Assembly: GCF_001078595.1 (NCBI RefSeq)
Contig: NZ_LFTY01000002.1
Location: forward strand, 3,931,304-3,995,303
DNA: 64,000 bases
Reading direction: 5' to 3'
DNA from: Candidatus Rhodobacter oscarellae
Lineage (GTDB): Bacteria > Pseudomonadota > Alphaproteobacteria > Rhodobacterales > Rhodobacteraceae
The notes below the pieces were generated by a model. The model made no database searches. It saw nothing but the letters and a program-made list of their open reading frames with translations, and was not told the DNA's origin. The position numbers and the translations under genes were made by a program. Positions 54,256-63,679 of this stretch are shown piece by piece. Positions within the stretch are counted from its first letter, which is position 1; the number at the start of each line of letters is the position of its first letter.

Positions 54256-54714
54256 CTAGGATATCCGGTCGGGCAACCCGCGGCCGTTGTTCCACCACCG
54301 GTTCGGGTTGTCGCTGTTTGGATCATAGCGCGCCCGGCTCGCCCAGTCCTCGCGCAAGAAGATCACGGGCTCCTCATAGTGATGCGCGTAAATGACCGCG
54401 TCCATCACCTTCTCCAGCACCTCCAGATCACGCGCGATGGAGATCTTGAGCTCCACCATTGGGTAGGTCTCCGTAGAGCCCGCCTCGAACCCGTCGACAT
54501 GGGTGGTCGTGGTCGAACCAGGCTCTGGCTGGGCGGTCTCGCGACCTATGGCGGACACGCTGGCGTTCCGCTGATAGCGGCCATAGCTGAGCGGGTGCAC
54601 CTTCATCACCGCGTCCAAGATCCGGTCAACATCATCGGGCAGGGTCTGTATCTCGATAGTCCAAACCGGCACAAAATGCCCCGATGCGGCGCGATACGTG
54701 GATAGCTCTGCCAT
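54256..54714 (-). CDS. CutA/NIF3-insert-like protein, function unknown
   Basis: The 152-residue protein, started at 54714 after AGGAGAGG, is not a named family to me. Its pattern resembles the CutA-like inserted domain of NIF3/YqfO proteins: a first strand (VWTIEIQTLPDDVDRILDAV), HPLSYGRYQRNASV, then YPMVELKISIARDLEVLEKV and the hallmark-like ending VIYAHHYEEPVIFLRE (family: HPYEEPAY). The rest of NIF3 is absent. A Trp-rich tail follows (NPNRWWNNG). It diverges from dnaX across 80 bp. Confidence 0.65.
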   Translation of the reverse strand: MAELSTYRAASGHFVPVWTIEIQTLPDDVDRILDAVMKVHPLSYGRYQRNASVSAIGRETAQPEPGSTTTTHVDGFEAGSTETYPMVELKISIARDLEVLEKVMDAVIYAHHYEEPVIFLREDWASRARYDPNSDNPNRWWNNGRGLPDRIS

Positions 54715-54794
54715 CGCCCTCTCCTTGGTGTTCGATATTTGTTCCCCCTCGCTATCACTGGACCTTGTTTGATCCAAGCCCTAGTCTCGCCCCG

Positions 54795-56564
54795 ATGACA
54801 GAGTCGCCCGACGCCCCCGCCTACCAGGTCCTTGCGCGCAAGTACCGCCCCGAGACCTTTGCGGACCTCGTGGGGCAGGACGCTATGGTGCGCACGCTCA
54901 AGAACGCGTTTGAGGCCGACCGCATCGCCCAGGCCTTCATCATGACCGGCATCCGGGGCACCGGGAAGACCACCACGGCGCGGATCATTGCCAAGGGCAT
55001 GAACTGCATCGGGCCGGACGGCGCGGGTGGGCCCACGACCGAGCCCTGCGGGCAGTGCGAGCATTGCGTGGCCATCGCCGAGGGCCGGCATGTGGACGTG
55101 CTGGAGATGGACGCGGCCTCGAACACCTCGGTCAACGACATCCGCGAGATCATCGACTCTGTGCATTACCGGGCGGCCTCGGCGCGCTACAAGATCTACA
55201 TCATCGACGAGGTGCATATGCTGTCGACGAGCGCGTTCAACGCGCTCTTGAAGACGCTGGAAGAGCCGCCCGCGCATGTGAAGTTCATCTTCGCCACCAC
55301 CGAGATCCGCAAGGTGCCCGTCACGGTCCTCAGCCGCTGCCAGCGGTTCGACCTGCGCCGGATCGAGCCCGAGGTGATGATCGCGCTGATGCGCAAGATC
55401 GCCCAAGGCGAGGGCGGGCAGATCTCTGATGACGCGCTGGCCTTGATCACCCGCGCGGCGGAGGGCTCGGCGCGCGATGCCACGTCCCTGCTGGACCAGG
55501 CGTTGAGCCATGGCGCCGGCGAGACCACCGCGGACCAGGTGCGCGCCATGCTGGGGCTGGCGGATCGCGGCCGGGTGCTGGACCTGTTTGACATGATCCT
55601 GCGCGGCGCGGCGGCAGAGGCGCTGTCGGAGTTATCCGCGCAATATGCCGATGGGGCGGACCCGCTGGCGGTGCTGCGGGACCTGGCCGAGATCACCCAC
55701 TGGGTCAGCGTGATCAAGATCACGCCGGAGGCCGCCGAGGACCCAACGGTTAGCCCCGACGAGCGCACACGGGGGCTGGACATGGCGGGCAAGCTGCCGA
55801 TGCGGGTGCTGACGCGGATGTGGCAGATGCTGCTGAAGGCGCTCGACGAGGTTGCGCAGGCGCCGAATGCGATGATGGCCGCCGAGATGGCGGTGATAAG
55901 GCTGACCCATGTGGCGGACCTGCCGCCGCCGGGGGACCTGGTGAAGAAGCTACAGCAAGCCCCCGCTGGCTTTGCCAGCGCGGGCGCGCCTGCGGCGGGC
56001 GGGGGGGCCTCGGCGCCTGGCGGCGCCTCGGCCCGCGCCCCAACGCAAGCGGTGGTGTCTGGCGGCGGCGGTGGCGGAGGCGGTGGCGCAGCCGCACCGG
56101 CGCAAGAGTTACAGGCCGACCAGGCCCTGGCGCGCTATGCGCGTTTTGACCAAATCGTCGATCTCATCCGCGCCAACCGCGACGTGAAGCTGTTGGTAGA
56201 GATCGAAACCTGCCTTCGGCTGGCCAAGTACCAGCCCGGTCGCATCGAGTTCCAGCCCACCGAGCAGGCGCCGCAGGACCTCGCCGCGCGGCTGGCGGGC
56301 AAGCTGCAGCTTTGGACCGGCGTGCGCTGGGCGGTCAGCCTCGTCAACGAGGGCGGCGGCGAGACCATCGCCGAGCTGCGCGACGCCGACAAACGCGCCC
56401 TGGAAGAAGAGGCCAAGCAGCACCCGCTTGTTCAGGCCGTGTTCGACGCCTTCCCCCAGGCGCAAATCCTGGAGGTGCGCAGCCTGGACGCCATCGCCGC
56501 CGAGGCCGAGGCGGAGGCCCTGCCGGAGGTGGACGACGAATGGGACCCGTTCGAGGAGGACTGA
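54795..56564 (+). CDS. dnaX: DNA polymerase III subunit gamma/tau
   Basis: The 589-residue clamp-loader ATPase starts MTESPDAPAYQVLARKYRPE and has Walker A GIRGTGKTTTARI, the zinc module (CGQCEHC plus an upstream Cys), Walker B IIDEVHMLS and the sensor-1/SRC region LSRCQRF. A glycine-rich linker near residues 430-440 separates domain III from the tau-specific C-terminus. I see no A-rich slippery sequence of the E. coli type, so gamma may not be made by frameshifting. The upstream 37-codon extension was rejected. Confidence 0.97.
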   Translation: MTESPDAPAYQVLARKYRPETFADLVGQDAMVRTLKNAFEADRIAQAFIMTGIRGTGKTTTARIIAKGMNCIGPDGAGGPTTEPCGQCEHCVAIAEGRHVDVLEMDAASNTSVNDIREIIDSVHYRAASARYKIYIIDEVHMLSTSAFNALLKTLEEPPAHVKFIFATTEIRKVPVTVLSRCQRFDLRRIEPEVMIALMRKIAQGEGGQISDDALALITRAAEGSARDATSLLDQALSHGAGETTADQVRAMLGLADRGRVLDLFDMILRGAAAEALSELSAQYADGADPLAVLRDLAEITHWVSVIKITPEAAEDPTVSPDERTRGLDMAGKLPMRVLTRMWQMLLKALDEVAQAPNAMMAAEMAVIRLTHVADLPPPGDLVKKLQQAPAGFASAGAPAAGGGASAPGGASARAPTQAVVSGGGGGGGGGAAAPAQELQADQALARYARFDQIVDLIRANRDVKLLVEIETCLRLAKYQPGRIEFQPTEQAPQDLAARLAGKLQLWTGVRWAVSLVNEGGGETIAELRDADKRALEEEAKQHPLVQAVFDAFPQAQILEVRSLDAIAAEAEAEALPEVDDEWDPFEED

Positions 56565-56566
56565 CC

Positions 56567-56959
56567 GTGTCGCTGCGCCTTCCCGGATGGGCGGCGGCGC
56601 TTTGCGCCGCGATGCCTGCTGCGGCTTGGTCGGGGCCCGTTTGCGCCGTTATGCGCCCGGACTGGAACGGCATACCCGCCACCCTGATCACCGAAGCCCT
56701 GCATCTCTTCGCCTCGGGCCCCTCTGTCCTGCTTCTCATAGGCACCGCGCTGGCCTTCCGCCTGCGCCACCAGTGGGGCGCGCTGGCCGTGGTGGTCGGC
56801 TGGGCGGTCTGGACCTCGATCCGCGCCTTCCCCAGCGACGTGGGCGTTGACCTGGCCATGATCGAGGGCTGCATCGGCAAGCCCACGCTGTTCATCGCCA
56901 TCGTGGGCGCAATGAGCATCGCGCTGATCTACTACACCGCCCCGCGCCAAAAGGAGTAG
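56567..56959 (+). CDS. Small membrane protein downstream of dnaX, function unknown
   Basis: The 130-residue protein starts at a GTG 2 bp after the dnaX stop, preceded by GAGGAGGA within dnaX. It has an N-terminal hydrophobic stretch resembling a signal (GWAAALCAAMPAAAWSGP) and three further hydrophobic segments near residues 51-66, 70-84 and 105-122. No family is recognised. Tight spacing with dnaX and with the phzF-like gene (5 bp) suggests a shared transcript rather than a shared function. Confidence 0.75.
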   Translation: MSLRLPGWAAALCAAMPAAAWSGPVCAVMRPDWNGIPATLITEALHLFASGPSVLLLIGTALAFRLRHQWGALAVVVGWAVWTSIRAFPSDVGVDLAMIEGCIGKPTLFIAIVGAMSIALIYYTAPRQKE

Positions 56960-56964
56960 CCGCC

Positions 56965-57804
56965 GTGGCTCAGACCCGCCGTTTCTACCAGGTTGATGTG
57001 TTCTCGACCGACCCCACGCTGGGCAACGGGCTGGCGGTGGTGCGCGACGCCGAGGGGCTGACAACCGAGCAGATGCAGCGCTTTGCCGCCTGGACGAACC
57101 TGGCCGAGACGACCTTTATCCTGCCGCCCGAGGACGATGTGGCGGATTACAAGCTGCGCATCTTCACCCCGGGGCGCGAGATGAAATTCGCGGGCCACCC
57201 CACGCTGGGCAGCTGCGCGGCCTGGCTGGCCAGCGGCGGCGCGGCGCGCTGCGCGGGGGTGGTGGTTCAGGACTGCGCCATCGGGCATGTCGAGATCGAC
57301 CAGACCGGCGCGGTGCCGGGGTTTGTTGCGCCGCCCACAAGCGCCGCGCCGATGCCGCAAGCGGACCGTGACCGCTATGCGCGGGCCCTGGAGCTCGACC
57401 CCGACCTCATTACAAACGCCGTGGTCTTGGACAACGGACCCGTCTGGAACCTGCTGGAGCTTACCAGCGCCGAGGCTGCCCTGGCGGTGGACGCCACGCG
57501 GGTGACCTGGCCCGAATTCCAGGGCCTGTCGCTGCTGGGCGCTTATCCGGACGGGCATGACTTTGCCTATGAGAGCCGCAATATCGCGCCGTCCTCGGGC
57601 ATGCTGGAGGATCCGATCACCGGCTCGCTGAACGCCGCCATCGCGCGCTGGCTGCAGGCGGAGGGGCGGCTGACGCGCGACCTGACGATCTCGCAGGGCA
57701 CGAATATGGGCCGTACGGGGCGGGTCCATGTGCGTGTCGAGGGCGACAGGGTCCTTGTGGGCGGGCACTCCAACATCTTGATCGCGGGCACGGTGCGGCT
57801 TTAG
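56965..57804 (+). CDS. PhzF-family epimerase/isomerase-like protein
   Basis: The 279-residue protein has the PhzF fold's two related halves. It begins [20 protein letters not shown], has ETTFILPP, the [20 protein letters not shown] segment near residues 70-89 and the C-terminal [19 protein letters not shown]. Family members are isomerases with a catalytic Glu, mostly of unknown substrate; a role in phenazine synthesis is unlikely without the other phz genes. It starts at a GTG and overlaps the convergent hydrolase gene by 4 bp. Confidence 0.9.
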   Translation: MAQTRRFYQVDVFSTDPTLGNGLAVVRDAEGLTTEQMQRFAAWTNLAETTFILPPEDDVADYKLRIFTPGREMKFAGHPTLGSCAAWLASGGAARCAGVVVQDCAIGHVEIDQTGAVPGFVAPPTSAAPMPQADRDRYARALELDPDLITNAVVLDNGPVWNLLELTSAEAALAVDATRVTWPEFQGLSLLGAYPDGHDFAYESRNIAPSSGMLEDPITGSLNAAIARWLQAEGRLTRDLTISQGTNMGRTGRVHVRVEGDRVLVGGHSNILIAGTVRL

Positions 57805-58619
57805 GGACGCCCAATCCGCAGCCCCAGCGTTTCCTCCGCCAGGCGTTCCAGCGCCAAGCCAAGCGACAGGCCCGACGCAAAACGCCCATGGGCAAGGAAT
57901 TCCAGCGTCTGCGCGATCACCAGCGGGTTCATCATCATCCAGGTGTGGCTGACGGGGAGCACCAGATGCTCTGCCATGCCGTCAACCTTGGTGTTCTCCA
58001 CCGATACCTTGCCGTCGTTGGGCCCCGAGATCAGCGCCGCGTAGATCGGGTTCAAAGCGAGGTTCCCGGCGATGACGCCAAGCTCGAACTCGACGGGCCC
58101 CAGCCGGTTGGGCAGGCTCTTGGGCGCGGTGCCAAGCTGCGCCGCAGCGGGCCCGTTAATCCAGTGGAACGGCGCGAGCCCCGCAAGCGTGTCCACCAGG
58201 TCGCTGCCTTGGTTCGGCGGGCCAAGCATGACCACGCGGCCCAATTCGGCATCGGGGTGTCGCGCGTGCCAGGCGCGCACCAATATCCCACCCATCGAAT
58301 GCGCGACCACATGCACGGGCGCGTCGCCGCCCCGCGCAAACGCCTGGTCCAGCGAGCTTTCGGCGAGGCTCTCGATATCGCTCTGGGTCGAGGGGTAGTC
58401 ACAGTTGATGGTATTGTAGCCCGCGCCCTCTAGCGCGCGCGCCATCATGGCCATGGAGGCCGCGCCTCGGCCAAGCCCATGCAAAAGGATCACGGATTCA
58501 CGCGGCACAGCACCGGTCCCTTGGGTTTCCTCGCGGGGCCAGCCTAGTGCCCTAAGGGCCAGACGCAAAGCCTGCATGGCAACGGGGGCCATCTGCCGCA
58601 GCCCCGGGCTTGCTGTCAT
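57801..58619 (-). CDS. Alpha/beta-hydrolase (lipase-like)
   Basis: The 272-residue hydrolase has the oxyanion-region motif [15 protein letters not shown] near residues 44-58 and the nucleophile elbow [15 protein letters not shown] near 108-122. The catalytic Asp and His are probably in [13 protein letters not shown] and [12 protein letters not shown]. The latter pattern (GPNDG...H.W) is typical of bacterial acetyltransferase/hydrolase-fold lipase homologues. No signal peptide is evident, although the N-terminus is hydrophobic and basic. The start at 58619 is the furthest plausible ATG. Confidence 0.85.
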   Translation of the reverse strand: MTASPGLRQMAPVAMQALRLALRALGWPREETQGTGAVPRESVILLHGLGRGAASMAMMARALEGAGYNTINCDYPSTQSDIESLAESSLDQAFARGGDAPVHVVAHSMGGILVRAWHARHPDAELGRVVMLGPPNQGSDLVDTLAGLAPFHWINGPAAAQLGTAPKSLPNRLGPVEFELGVIAGNLALNPIYAALISGPNDGKVSVENTKVDGMAEHLVLPVSHTWMMMNPLVIAQTLEFLAHGRFASGLSLGLALERLAEETLGLRIGRP

Positions 58620-58664
58620 GGCCCGAAAGCGCTTGAATGCGGGGGCTAAGGAAAGGTGTTGGCG

Positions 58665-59552
58665 ATGTCCTTGTTTCCTGGTTTCACGCTTGAGACGGTG
58701 CCGCTGCCGGGTGGCGATGTGCGGGTGCGGCGCGGCGGGTCCGGCCCGCCGCTGGTCTGCCTGCACGGCAACCCCCAGACGCATATGATGTGGCACGCGG
58801 TGGCCCCGGCCCTGGCCGAGCGCTTCACCGTCTACTGCCCCGATCTGCGCGGCTACGGGTTCTCGCCCAAGCCCGGTTACACCGCCGATCATGCGCCCTA
58901 TTCCAAGCGGGCCATGGCGGGGGATGTCATCGCATTGATGGACCATTTCGGGCATGAATGCTTCACCGTTGTCTCGCATGACCGCGGCGCGCGGGCGGCG
59001 CACCGACTGGCGCTGGACCACCCCGCGCGGGTGGACAAGCTCGCGGTTATGGACATCGTGCCAACGCTGGAGCATTTCGAGCGCACCGACATGCTCTTCG
59101 CGCTGGCCTATGCGCATTGGTTCTACCTGGCCATGCAGGCGCCCTTCCCCGAGCAGATCATCGAGAACGACCCTGAGGGCTGGTTCCATGGCCACACCCG
59201 GCGCGAGCCGAAGGAGGCGGGGCTGTTTCATCCCGAAGCGCTGGCGGATTATCTGTCGGCCATCAGGGACCGGGACGTGATTCGCGGTATTTGCGAGGAT
59301 TACCGCGCCGCGGCCTCCATCGACTTGGAGCATGATCGCACCAGCCGTGAGGAACTGGTGCGCTTGCAATGCCCGCTGCTGGTGCTATGGGGCGATCAGG
59401 GGATCATAGGGAAGTTCTATGAGCCGATTGCGATCTGGTCTGGCTATGCGGATGGTCCTGTAAGTGGACGCGCTGTTGCGTGCGGGCACTACCTGGCCGA
59501 GGAAGCGCCGGGCGAGGTGCTCGGGGCGCTTTGGGCGTTCTTGGAGAAGTGA
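58665..59552 (+). CDS. Haloacetate (fluoroacetate) dehalogenase-like alpha/beta-hydrolase
   Basis: The 295-residue enzyme matches fluoroacetate dehalogenases in all the active-site residues I can place: nucleophile Asp106 with Arg107 and Arg110 in [19 protein letters not shown], Asp130 in AVMDIVPT, the halide-binding pair His151-Trp152 in AYAHWFYLA and the catalytic His275 in ACGHYLAEE. It should hydrolyse a 2-haloacid such as haloacetate. The start at 58665 follows AAGGA; an in-frame ATG three codons upstream is less well placed. Activity on fluoroacetate itself is inference. Confidence 0.85.
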   Translation: MSLFPGFTLETVPLPGGDVRVRRGGSGPPLVCLHGNPQTHMMWHAVAPALAERFTVYCPDLRGYGFSPKPGYTADHAPYSKRAMAGDVIALMDHFGHECFTVVSHDRGARAAHRLALDHPARVDKLAVMDIVPTLEHFERTDMLFALAYAHWFYLAMQAPFPEQIIENDPEGWFHGHTRREPKEAGLFHPEALADYLSAIRDRDVIRGICEDYRAAASIDLEHDRTSREELVRLQCPLLVLWGDQGIIGKFYEPIAIWSGYADGPVSGRAVACGHYLAEEAPGEVLGALWAFLEK

Positions 59553-59768
59553 AGGGAAGGATGGCGTGAGAGCTTCTAAATGGTGGCAACGCACGAGTTT
59601 CCCACGCCGCTCATTGTGCATAACCCACGAATTTCATAGGCAAATGCACATATGTGTGATAAAATTCCGACAGGTGTTAATCGAAGCGATCATCGAGCGT
59701 TATGGGTCGGTGACGAACCGCACTGCGCGTGATTTATTTGGCGGAATTGAACAGGGGCACTTCGATCT

Positions 59769-61169
59769 ATGACGCAAACGAAATTGTTGCAGCCGACAAT
59801 TAAAAGACCAACGATACCAGATCTTTGGCGCGCAATGACCTTTGCCGCGCTCATCGCGCTTCCGGCCTGCGGAGTATCCTATACAAGCCCGAAAGTGGAC
59901 ACGGATGACGAAAGCACGCGCGTCACGGTTGTCGAGATAATCGCCACGTCGGTCGCCGAGGCCAATCGGTCGAAATACTCACCCAAGACGCTGCCCAAGG
60001 CTTTTAGTTCGGTTGCCGGCGGCGGCAGCTTCGTGGGGGCCGGCGCGTTGCCCAACCCGCCCTATGTTCCAAGCGAACAGCGAAACACGCTGGCGGCCGA
60101 GCTGCCGCCTGAGGTCGACGCGACCCCCTACCGCATCGGCGTGGGCGACGTTGTGTTGCTGGCAACCCGTGGCTCGGCCACGACGGTAGAGCAGCTGTCC
60201 GGATTGCTTGCCGCGCAGAATAGCCGCCAGGGGTACACGGTTCGGGACGATGGCGCGATCGCTATTCCAGAAATCGGCCCGGTCTCCATCGCTGGTATGA
60301 CCCTGCGAGAGGCTGAAGATGCGCTCTTTCAGGTGCTTATAGAGAGCCAAATTGACCCGTCGTTCAGCCTGGAGATCGCAGAGTTCAATTCGCAGCGCGT
60401 CACCGTGGGTGGCGCGGTTAGCAAGCCCGCGTTGGTTCCCATTGGGCTGAACGCAGTAACGCTGGGCGAGGCGCTGATCGCCGCGGGCGGGCTGGACGTC
60501 AAGGACGAGGAGTTCGCCTCGATCCGTATCTACCGCGACGGCAGTTTGTACCAGATCCCAGTTGAGAACTATCTGACCGATTCCGATCTTCGTAATCGAG
60601 TGCTTGTGAACGGCGATGCCGTATTCGTGGATCTCACCTATGATCTGGACCGTGCGCTGGAGTTCTACAAGCAGCAGATCGACGTGATATCCCTTCGGGG
60701 CACGGCGCGCGGGACGGCCTTGTCGGCGCTTACGGCCGAGATCGGTATCCAGCGGGCTGCCTTGGAAGAGCGCCGCCGTAACTTTGAGGCCCGCGCGAAG
60801 TTCGACGCCGAGGATCGCGACTATGTCTACCTTGCGGGCGAGGTGGAAAAGCAGTCCCGCGTGGCCCTGCCGTATAACCGCCAGGCGACGCTGGCGGATG
60901 TGCTTTATGGCGAGGGCGGGTTCGACAACACGACGGGGGACCCTTCGGAGATCTACGTGCTTCGGGTACGTCAGGGCTCTGAAGCCGGAACCATAACGGC
61001 CTATCATCTCAACATCGAGAACGCCGCCAAGATCGTCTTTGCGACGCAGATGCAGATGCGCCCCAATGACATCGTGTTCATCGAAGAGCAGCCGATCACG
61101 AAATGGAGCCGCTCGTTGCAGCAGCTGTTCCCCGCGATCCTGAACACCGCGGGCCGGGCAGTAAACTAG
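59769..61169 (+). CDS. Outer-membrane polysaccharide export lipoprotein (Wza/KpsD family)
   Basis: The 466-residue protein has an N-terminal hydrophobic stretch ending in a lipobox (AALIALPAC, Cys near residue 34), so it is an outer-membrane lipoprotein. It has the polysaccharide export signature (YRIGVGDVVLLATRG near 119-133, then GAIAIPEIGPVSIAGMTLRE) and two SLBB-type domains (VTVGGAVSKPALVPIG and VYLAGEVEKQSRVALPYNRQ). It forms the outer-membrane channel for the exported polysaccharide and is the likely partner of the 40.4-43.5 kb genes, although it lies 16 kb away. AGGGG lies before the ATG. Confidence 0.93.
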   Translation: MTQTKLLQPTIKRPTIPDLWRAMTFAALIALPACGVSYTSPKVDTDDESTRVTVVEIIATSVAEANRSKYSPKTLPKAFSSVAGGGSFVGAGALPNPPYVPSEQRNTLAAELPPEVDATPYRIGVGDVVLLATRGSATTVEQLSGLLAAQNSRQGYTVRDDGAIAIPEIGPVSIAGMTLREAEDALFQVLIESQIDPSFSLEIAEFNSQRVTVGGAVSKPALVPIGLNAVTLGEALIAAGGLDVKDEEFASIRIYRDGSLYQIPVENYLTDSDLRNRVLVNGDAVFVDLTYDLDRALEFYKQQIDVISLRGTARGTALSALTAEIGIQRAALEERRRNFEARAKFDAEDRDYVYLAGEVEKQSRVALPYNRQATLADVLYGEGGFDNTTGDPSEIYVLRVRQGSEAGTITAYHLNIENAAKIVFATQMQMRPNDIVFIEEQPITKWSRSLQQLFPAILNTAGRAVN

Positions 61170-61223
61170 AGGGCCCAAATCCGGTCGACGACTTGTGCGT
61201 TTGTGACCGGATGCAAGACCCGA

Positions 61224-61295
61224 GCCGCGCCGTTTTCGGCGCGGCAGGGCATATATTTCCAAACTCTAAACGGCGCGCGCGGTGCCCTGCCGCGC
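61224..61295 (+). repeat. Two mutually exclusive hairpins downstream of the export lipoprotein gene
   Basis: Hairpin 1: GCCGCGCCG (61224-61232), loop TTTT, CGGCGCGGC (61237-61245). Hairpin 2: GCGCGGCAGGGCA (61239-61251) with TGCCCTGCCGCGC (61283-61295), 31-base loop. Both stems are perfect and both need 61239-61245, so only one can form at a time. Confidence 0.85.
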
Positions 61296-61344
61296 ATCGG
61301 GTCGGATTGTGGCGATCGGCCCTTATTTTATGGGGAAAACCGGT

Positions 61345-61393
61345 GTCGGCGAAACGTCGGCAAAACGTCGGCAAAACGTCGGGCACGCGTCGG
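61345..61393. repeat. Five GTCGG motifs at 11-bp spacing, copy 2
   Basis: GTCGG occurs at 61345, 61356, 61367, 61378 and 61389, exactly every 11 bp; the commonest unit is GTCGGCAAAAC. As in copy 1 (29689) the fourth unit is GTCGGGCACGC, and CTTATTTTATGGGG followed by CCGGT precede the array. Confidence 0.95.
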
Positions 61394-61928
61394 CAGTTCG
61401 CCCTTTTGTCCCAAAAGCCAAGCCGGACAGCCCAGTGGCTGCTGCGTGGCGCTCTTGCGCAGGTTCCGGCGCGGCTGGGCCAAGGCGGAACTGCTTTGCC
61501 TGGCTTGGCCATTGAGAACTGGCATAGCAGGGTCGCGGCTTGCCACGTGGATGTCACCGGCGGGCCATGGGTTTTTGGGCCCAAGAAAGGCTCGACAAAA
61601 TATAATTGCTAAAGCAATCTTATTTGCATAACAGCGATGCATTACACGAACCATTGCAGGGGCGAGAGACCAATGCCGATTTTCACCAAAGCCAGGACGC
61701 CATGGCAAAGAGCGGCGCAGCCGTCAGCCTGATGCGGATCACGACATCCATAACAGCCAGCACAGGCCACGCGATGGACCTCGCAGCAATAGGCATAACT
61801 CGGGCTCAGTGCTGTGCGATGCGCTGCGCGGGGCTGGGCCGACCGGCAAGGGATCTGACAGATCCCTGCATGCAGGCTAGAGATATGTGAGGCTGAAGCC
61901 CGCGTGGATCAAACTCTTAGGGGGAGAC

Positions 61929-63161
61929 ATGACCGACAAGACCATCCTGGTCATTGGGACCTATGACACGAAAGACGACGAGCTGGATTTCCTCGCAGGG
62001 GTGATCCGCGCGCAGGGCGGTCGGGTTCTGACGATGGATGTCTCGGTGCTGGGCGATCCGTCACAGCCGACGGATCTATCCAAGCATCAGGTGGCGCAGG
62101 AAGGCGGCGGCACGATCCAAACCGCGATCGACAGCGGCGACGAGAACCTTGCCATGCAGATCATGGCCAAAGGGGCGAGCCAGCTTGCGGCTCGCTTGCA
62201 CCGAGAGGGGCGGTTCGACGGAATGATCGCCTTGGGCGGCACGATGGGCACCGATCTGGCGCTTGATGTCGCCTCTGCCCTGCCACTTGGCGTGCCAAAA
62301 TACATCGTCTCGACCGTGGCGTTCTCGCCCTTGATCCCGGCGGAGCGCCTGGCGGCGGATACGCAGATGATCCTTTGGGCCGGGGGGCTCTATGGTTTGA
62401 ACTCGGTCTGCAAGGCGTCGCTTAGCCAGGCGGCGGGCGCCGTGCTGGGGGCGGCGCGGGCGGTGCAAGGGCCGAACCCGGACAAGCCGCTGATTGGGAT
62501 GACGTCTTTGGGCACCTCGGCCCTGAAATACGTGGTCCCGCTGAAGCCCGCATTAGAGGCGCGCGGCTTCGAAGTCGCCGTCTTTCACGCCACGGGCATG
62601 GGCGGGCGGGCGTTCGAGAACCTGGCTGGGCAGGGCGCCTTTGCCTGCGTCTTCGACTTCTGCACGCAGGAGCTGGGCAACCACGTCAATGGGTCCAACA
62701 TCTCTGCCGGGGCGGACCGGTTGACCAACGCAGGCGCCAGCGGCACGCCGCAGATCGTGGCGCCCGGCTGCTATGACCTGGTGGATGTCGTCGGGTGGCA
62801 GCCCATCGAAGGCAAGTGGGACCAGCATCTAAAGCACGAGCACAACAGGCTCTTGACCTCGATTGTGCTGGAAGCGGCAGAGACCAAACGGGTGGCCCGC
62901 GCCCATTGTGATCAGCTTGCAAAGGCGAAAGGACCGGTCGCAATGATCCTTCCCGACCTGGGCCTGGGAGAGTGGGACCGCGAGGGGGCGGATCTGCACA
63001 ACCCCCAAGGGCTTGCGGCCTTCCTGGCCGAGCTCCAGGCCCAATTGCCCGAAACCGTCGATGCCCATCGCATCCCCCACCACATCAACGATGCGGCCTT
63101 TGCTGAAAAGGCGCTGGAGATCTTCGACGGATGGCGCGCCAATGGCACGATCAAGGTTTAG
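61929..63161 (+). CDS. UPF0261-family protein, divergent stand-alone paralogue
   Basis: The 410-residue protein is a paralogue of the one encoded at 21680. It keeps the family's N-terminal GTYDTKDDELDFLAGVI and ends with a comparable C-terminal domain (VAMILPDLGLGEWDREGADL, HRIPHHINDAAFAEKAL). Two core motifs differ: GGSGGT becomes GGTMGTD, and the [10 protein letters not shown] segment becomes DTQMILWAGGLYGLN. No TIM-barrel partner gene adjoins. The start at 61929 follows AGGGGGAG. It overlaps the convergent marR-type gene by 4 bp. Function is unknown. Confidence 0.88.
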   Translation: MTDKTILVIGTYDTKDDELDFLAGVIRAQGGRVLTMDVSVLGDPSQPTDLSKHQVAQEGGGTIQTAIDSGDENLAMQIMAKGASQLAARLHREGRFDGMIALGGTMGTDLALDVASALPLGVPKYIVSTVAFSPLIPAERLAADTQMILWAGGLYGLNSVCKASLSQAAGAVLGAARAVQGPNPDKPLIGMTSLGTSALKYVVPLKPALEARGFEVAVFHATGMGGRAFENLAGQGAFACVFDFCTQELGNHVNGSNISAGADRLTNAGASGTPQIVAPGCYDLVDVVGWQPIEGKWDQHLKHEHNRLLTSIVLEAAETKRVARAHCDQLAKAKGPVAMILPDLGLGEWDREGADLHNPQGLAAFLAELQAQLPETVDAHRIPHHINDAAFAEKALEIFDGWRANGTIKV

Positions 63162-63595
63162 GTCTGTGCGCCGGGGTCCAATTTGGTCAGCAGATCCAGA
63201 AGGGTCTCGTAGTCCTGCTCGCCCAGAACCCGTTTGTAACTTTCCGCGATGCTGGCCGCCTGAGGAGCGTAATCGTCGATGATACGCTGCCCATGGGACG
63301 TGATCTCGACATACCGCCGGCGCCGGTCGTCTGTGCCCTGGGTCTGGGTCACAAGCCCCTTCTTGAGCATGGTCGCCACGATGCGGGTCATGCTGGGGAA
63401 CAAAAGGCTGGAGCGGTCGGCGAGCGTCTTGGTGTCCATGCGCCCGAATTCGCCAAGCACCCTTAGAGTGCGCCATTGTTGTTCGGTGATCCCGGTCTCT
63501 GACAGCATGTCACGAATGGGCGACATAACACCCTCGCGGGCGCGGATAAGCGCGATGGGGAGCGAGCGGGACGTGGTGGGTAGCGGCCTGGTCAT
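63158..63595 (-). CDS. hpaR: MarR-family regulator, HpaR-like
   Basis: The 145-residue winged-helix regulator resembles HpaR, repressor of homoprotocatechuate catabolism. The N-terminal SLPIALIRAREGVMSPIRDM and ITEQQWRTLRVLGEFGRMDT match HpaR's pattern of IALLQAREAAMSFFRPIL and LTEQQWRIVRIL. The wing region is KKGLVTQTQGTDDRRRRYVE. GAGGGG precedes the ATG. It diverges from the hpaE-like gene across 84 bp, the usual arrangement for a regulator of that pathway. Confidence 0.88.
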   Translation of the reverse strand: MTRPLPTTSRSLPIALIRAREGVMSPIRDMLSETGITEQQWRTLRVLGEFGRMDTKTLADRSSLLFPSMTRIVATMLKKGLVTQTQGTDDRRRRYVEITSHGQRIIDDYAPQAASIAESYKRVLGEQDYETLLDLLTKLDPGAQT

Positions 63596-63679
63596 GACCC
63601 CTCAAATGCCCCGCAAAATCGCCAATGACAAGCGCGCGCCCGCATCCGTGGATCCGCGCACCCAAATGGAGGACCGCGC

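Larger units (their letters stand above)
61170..61928. other. Long intergenic region with hairpins and a repeat array
   Basis: No gene is supported in these 759 bases, although several short frames are open. The region holds overlapping hairpins at 61224-61295 and the GTCGG array at 61345-61393 (separate entries). The remaining 530 bases show no recognisable family, RNA gene or mobile element. The end must hold the promoter for the 61929 gene. Confidence 0.6.

Noticed and set aside
54795..56564. Programmed frameshift for a short gamma form of DnaX
   Set aside because: No A-rich slippery heptamer of the E. coli type is visible; the glycine-rich linker region is GC-rich.
61606..61890. A 94-codon plus-strand frame upstream of the second UPF0261 gene
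   Set aside because: No ribosome site and no protein-like conservation pattern; it probably overlaps the promoter region.
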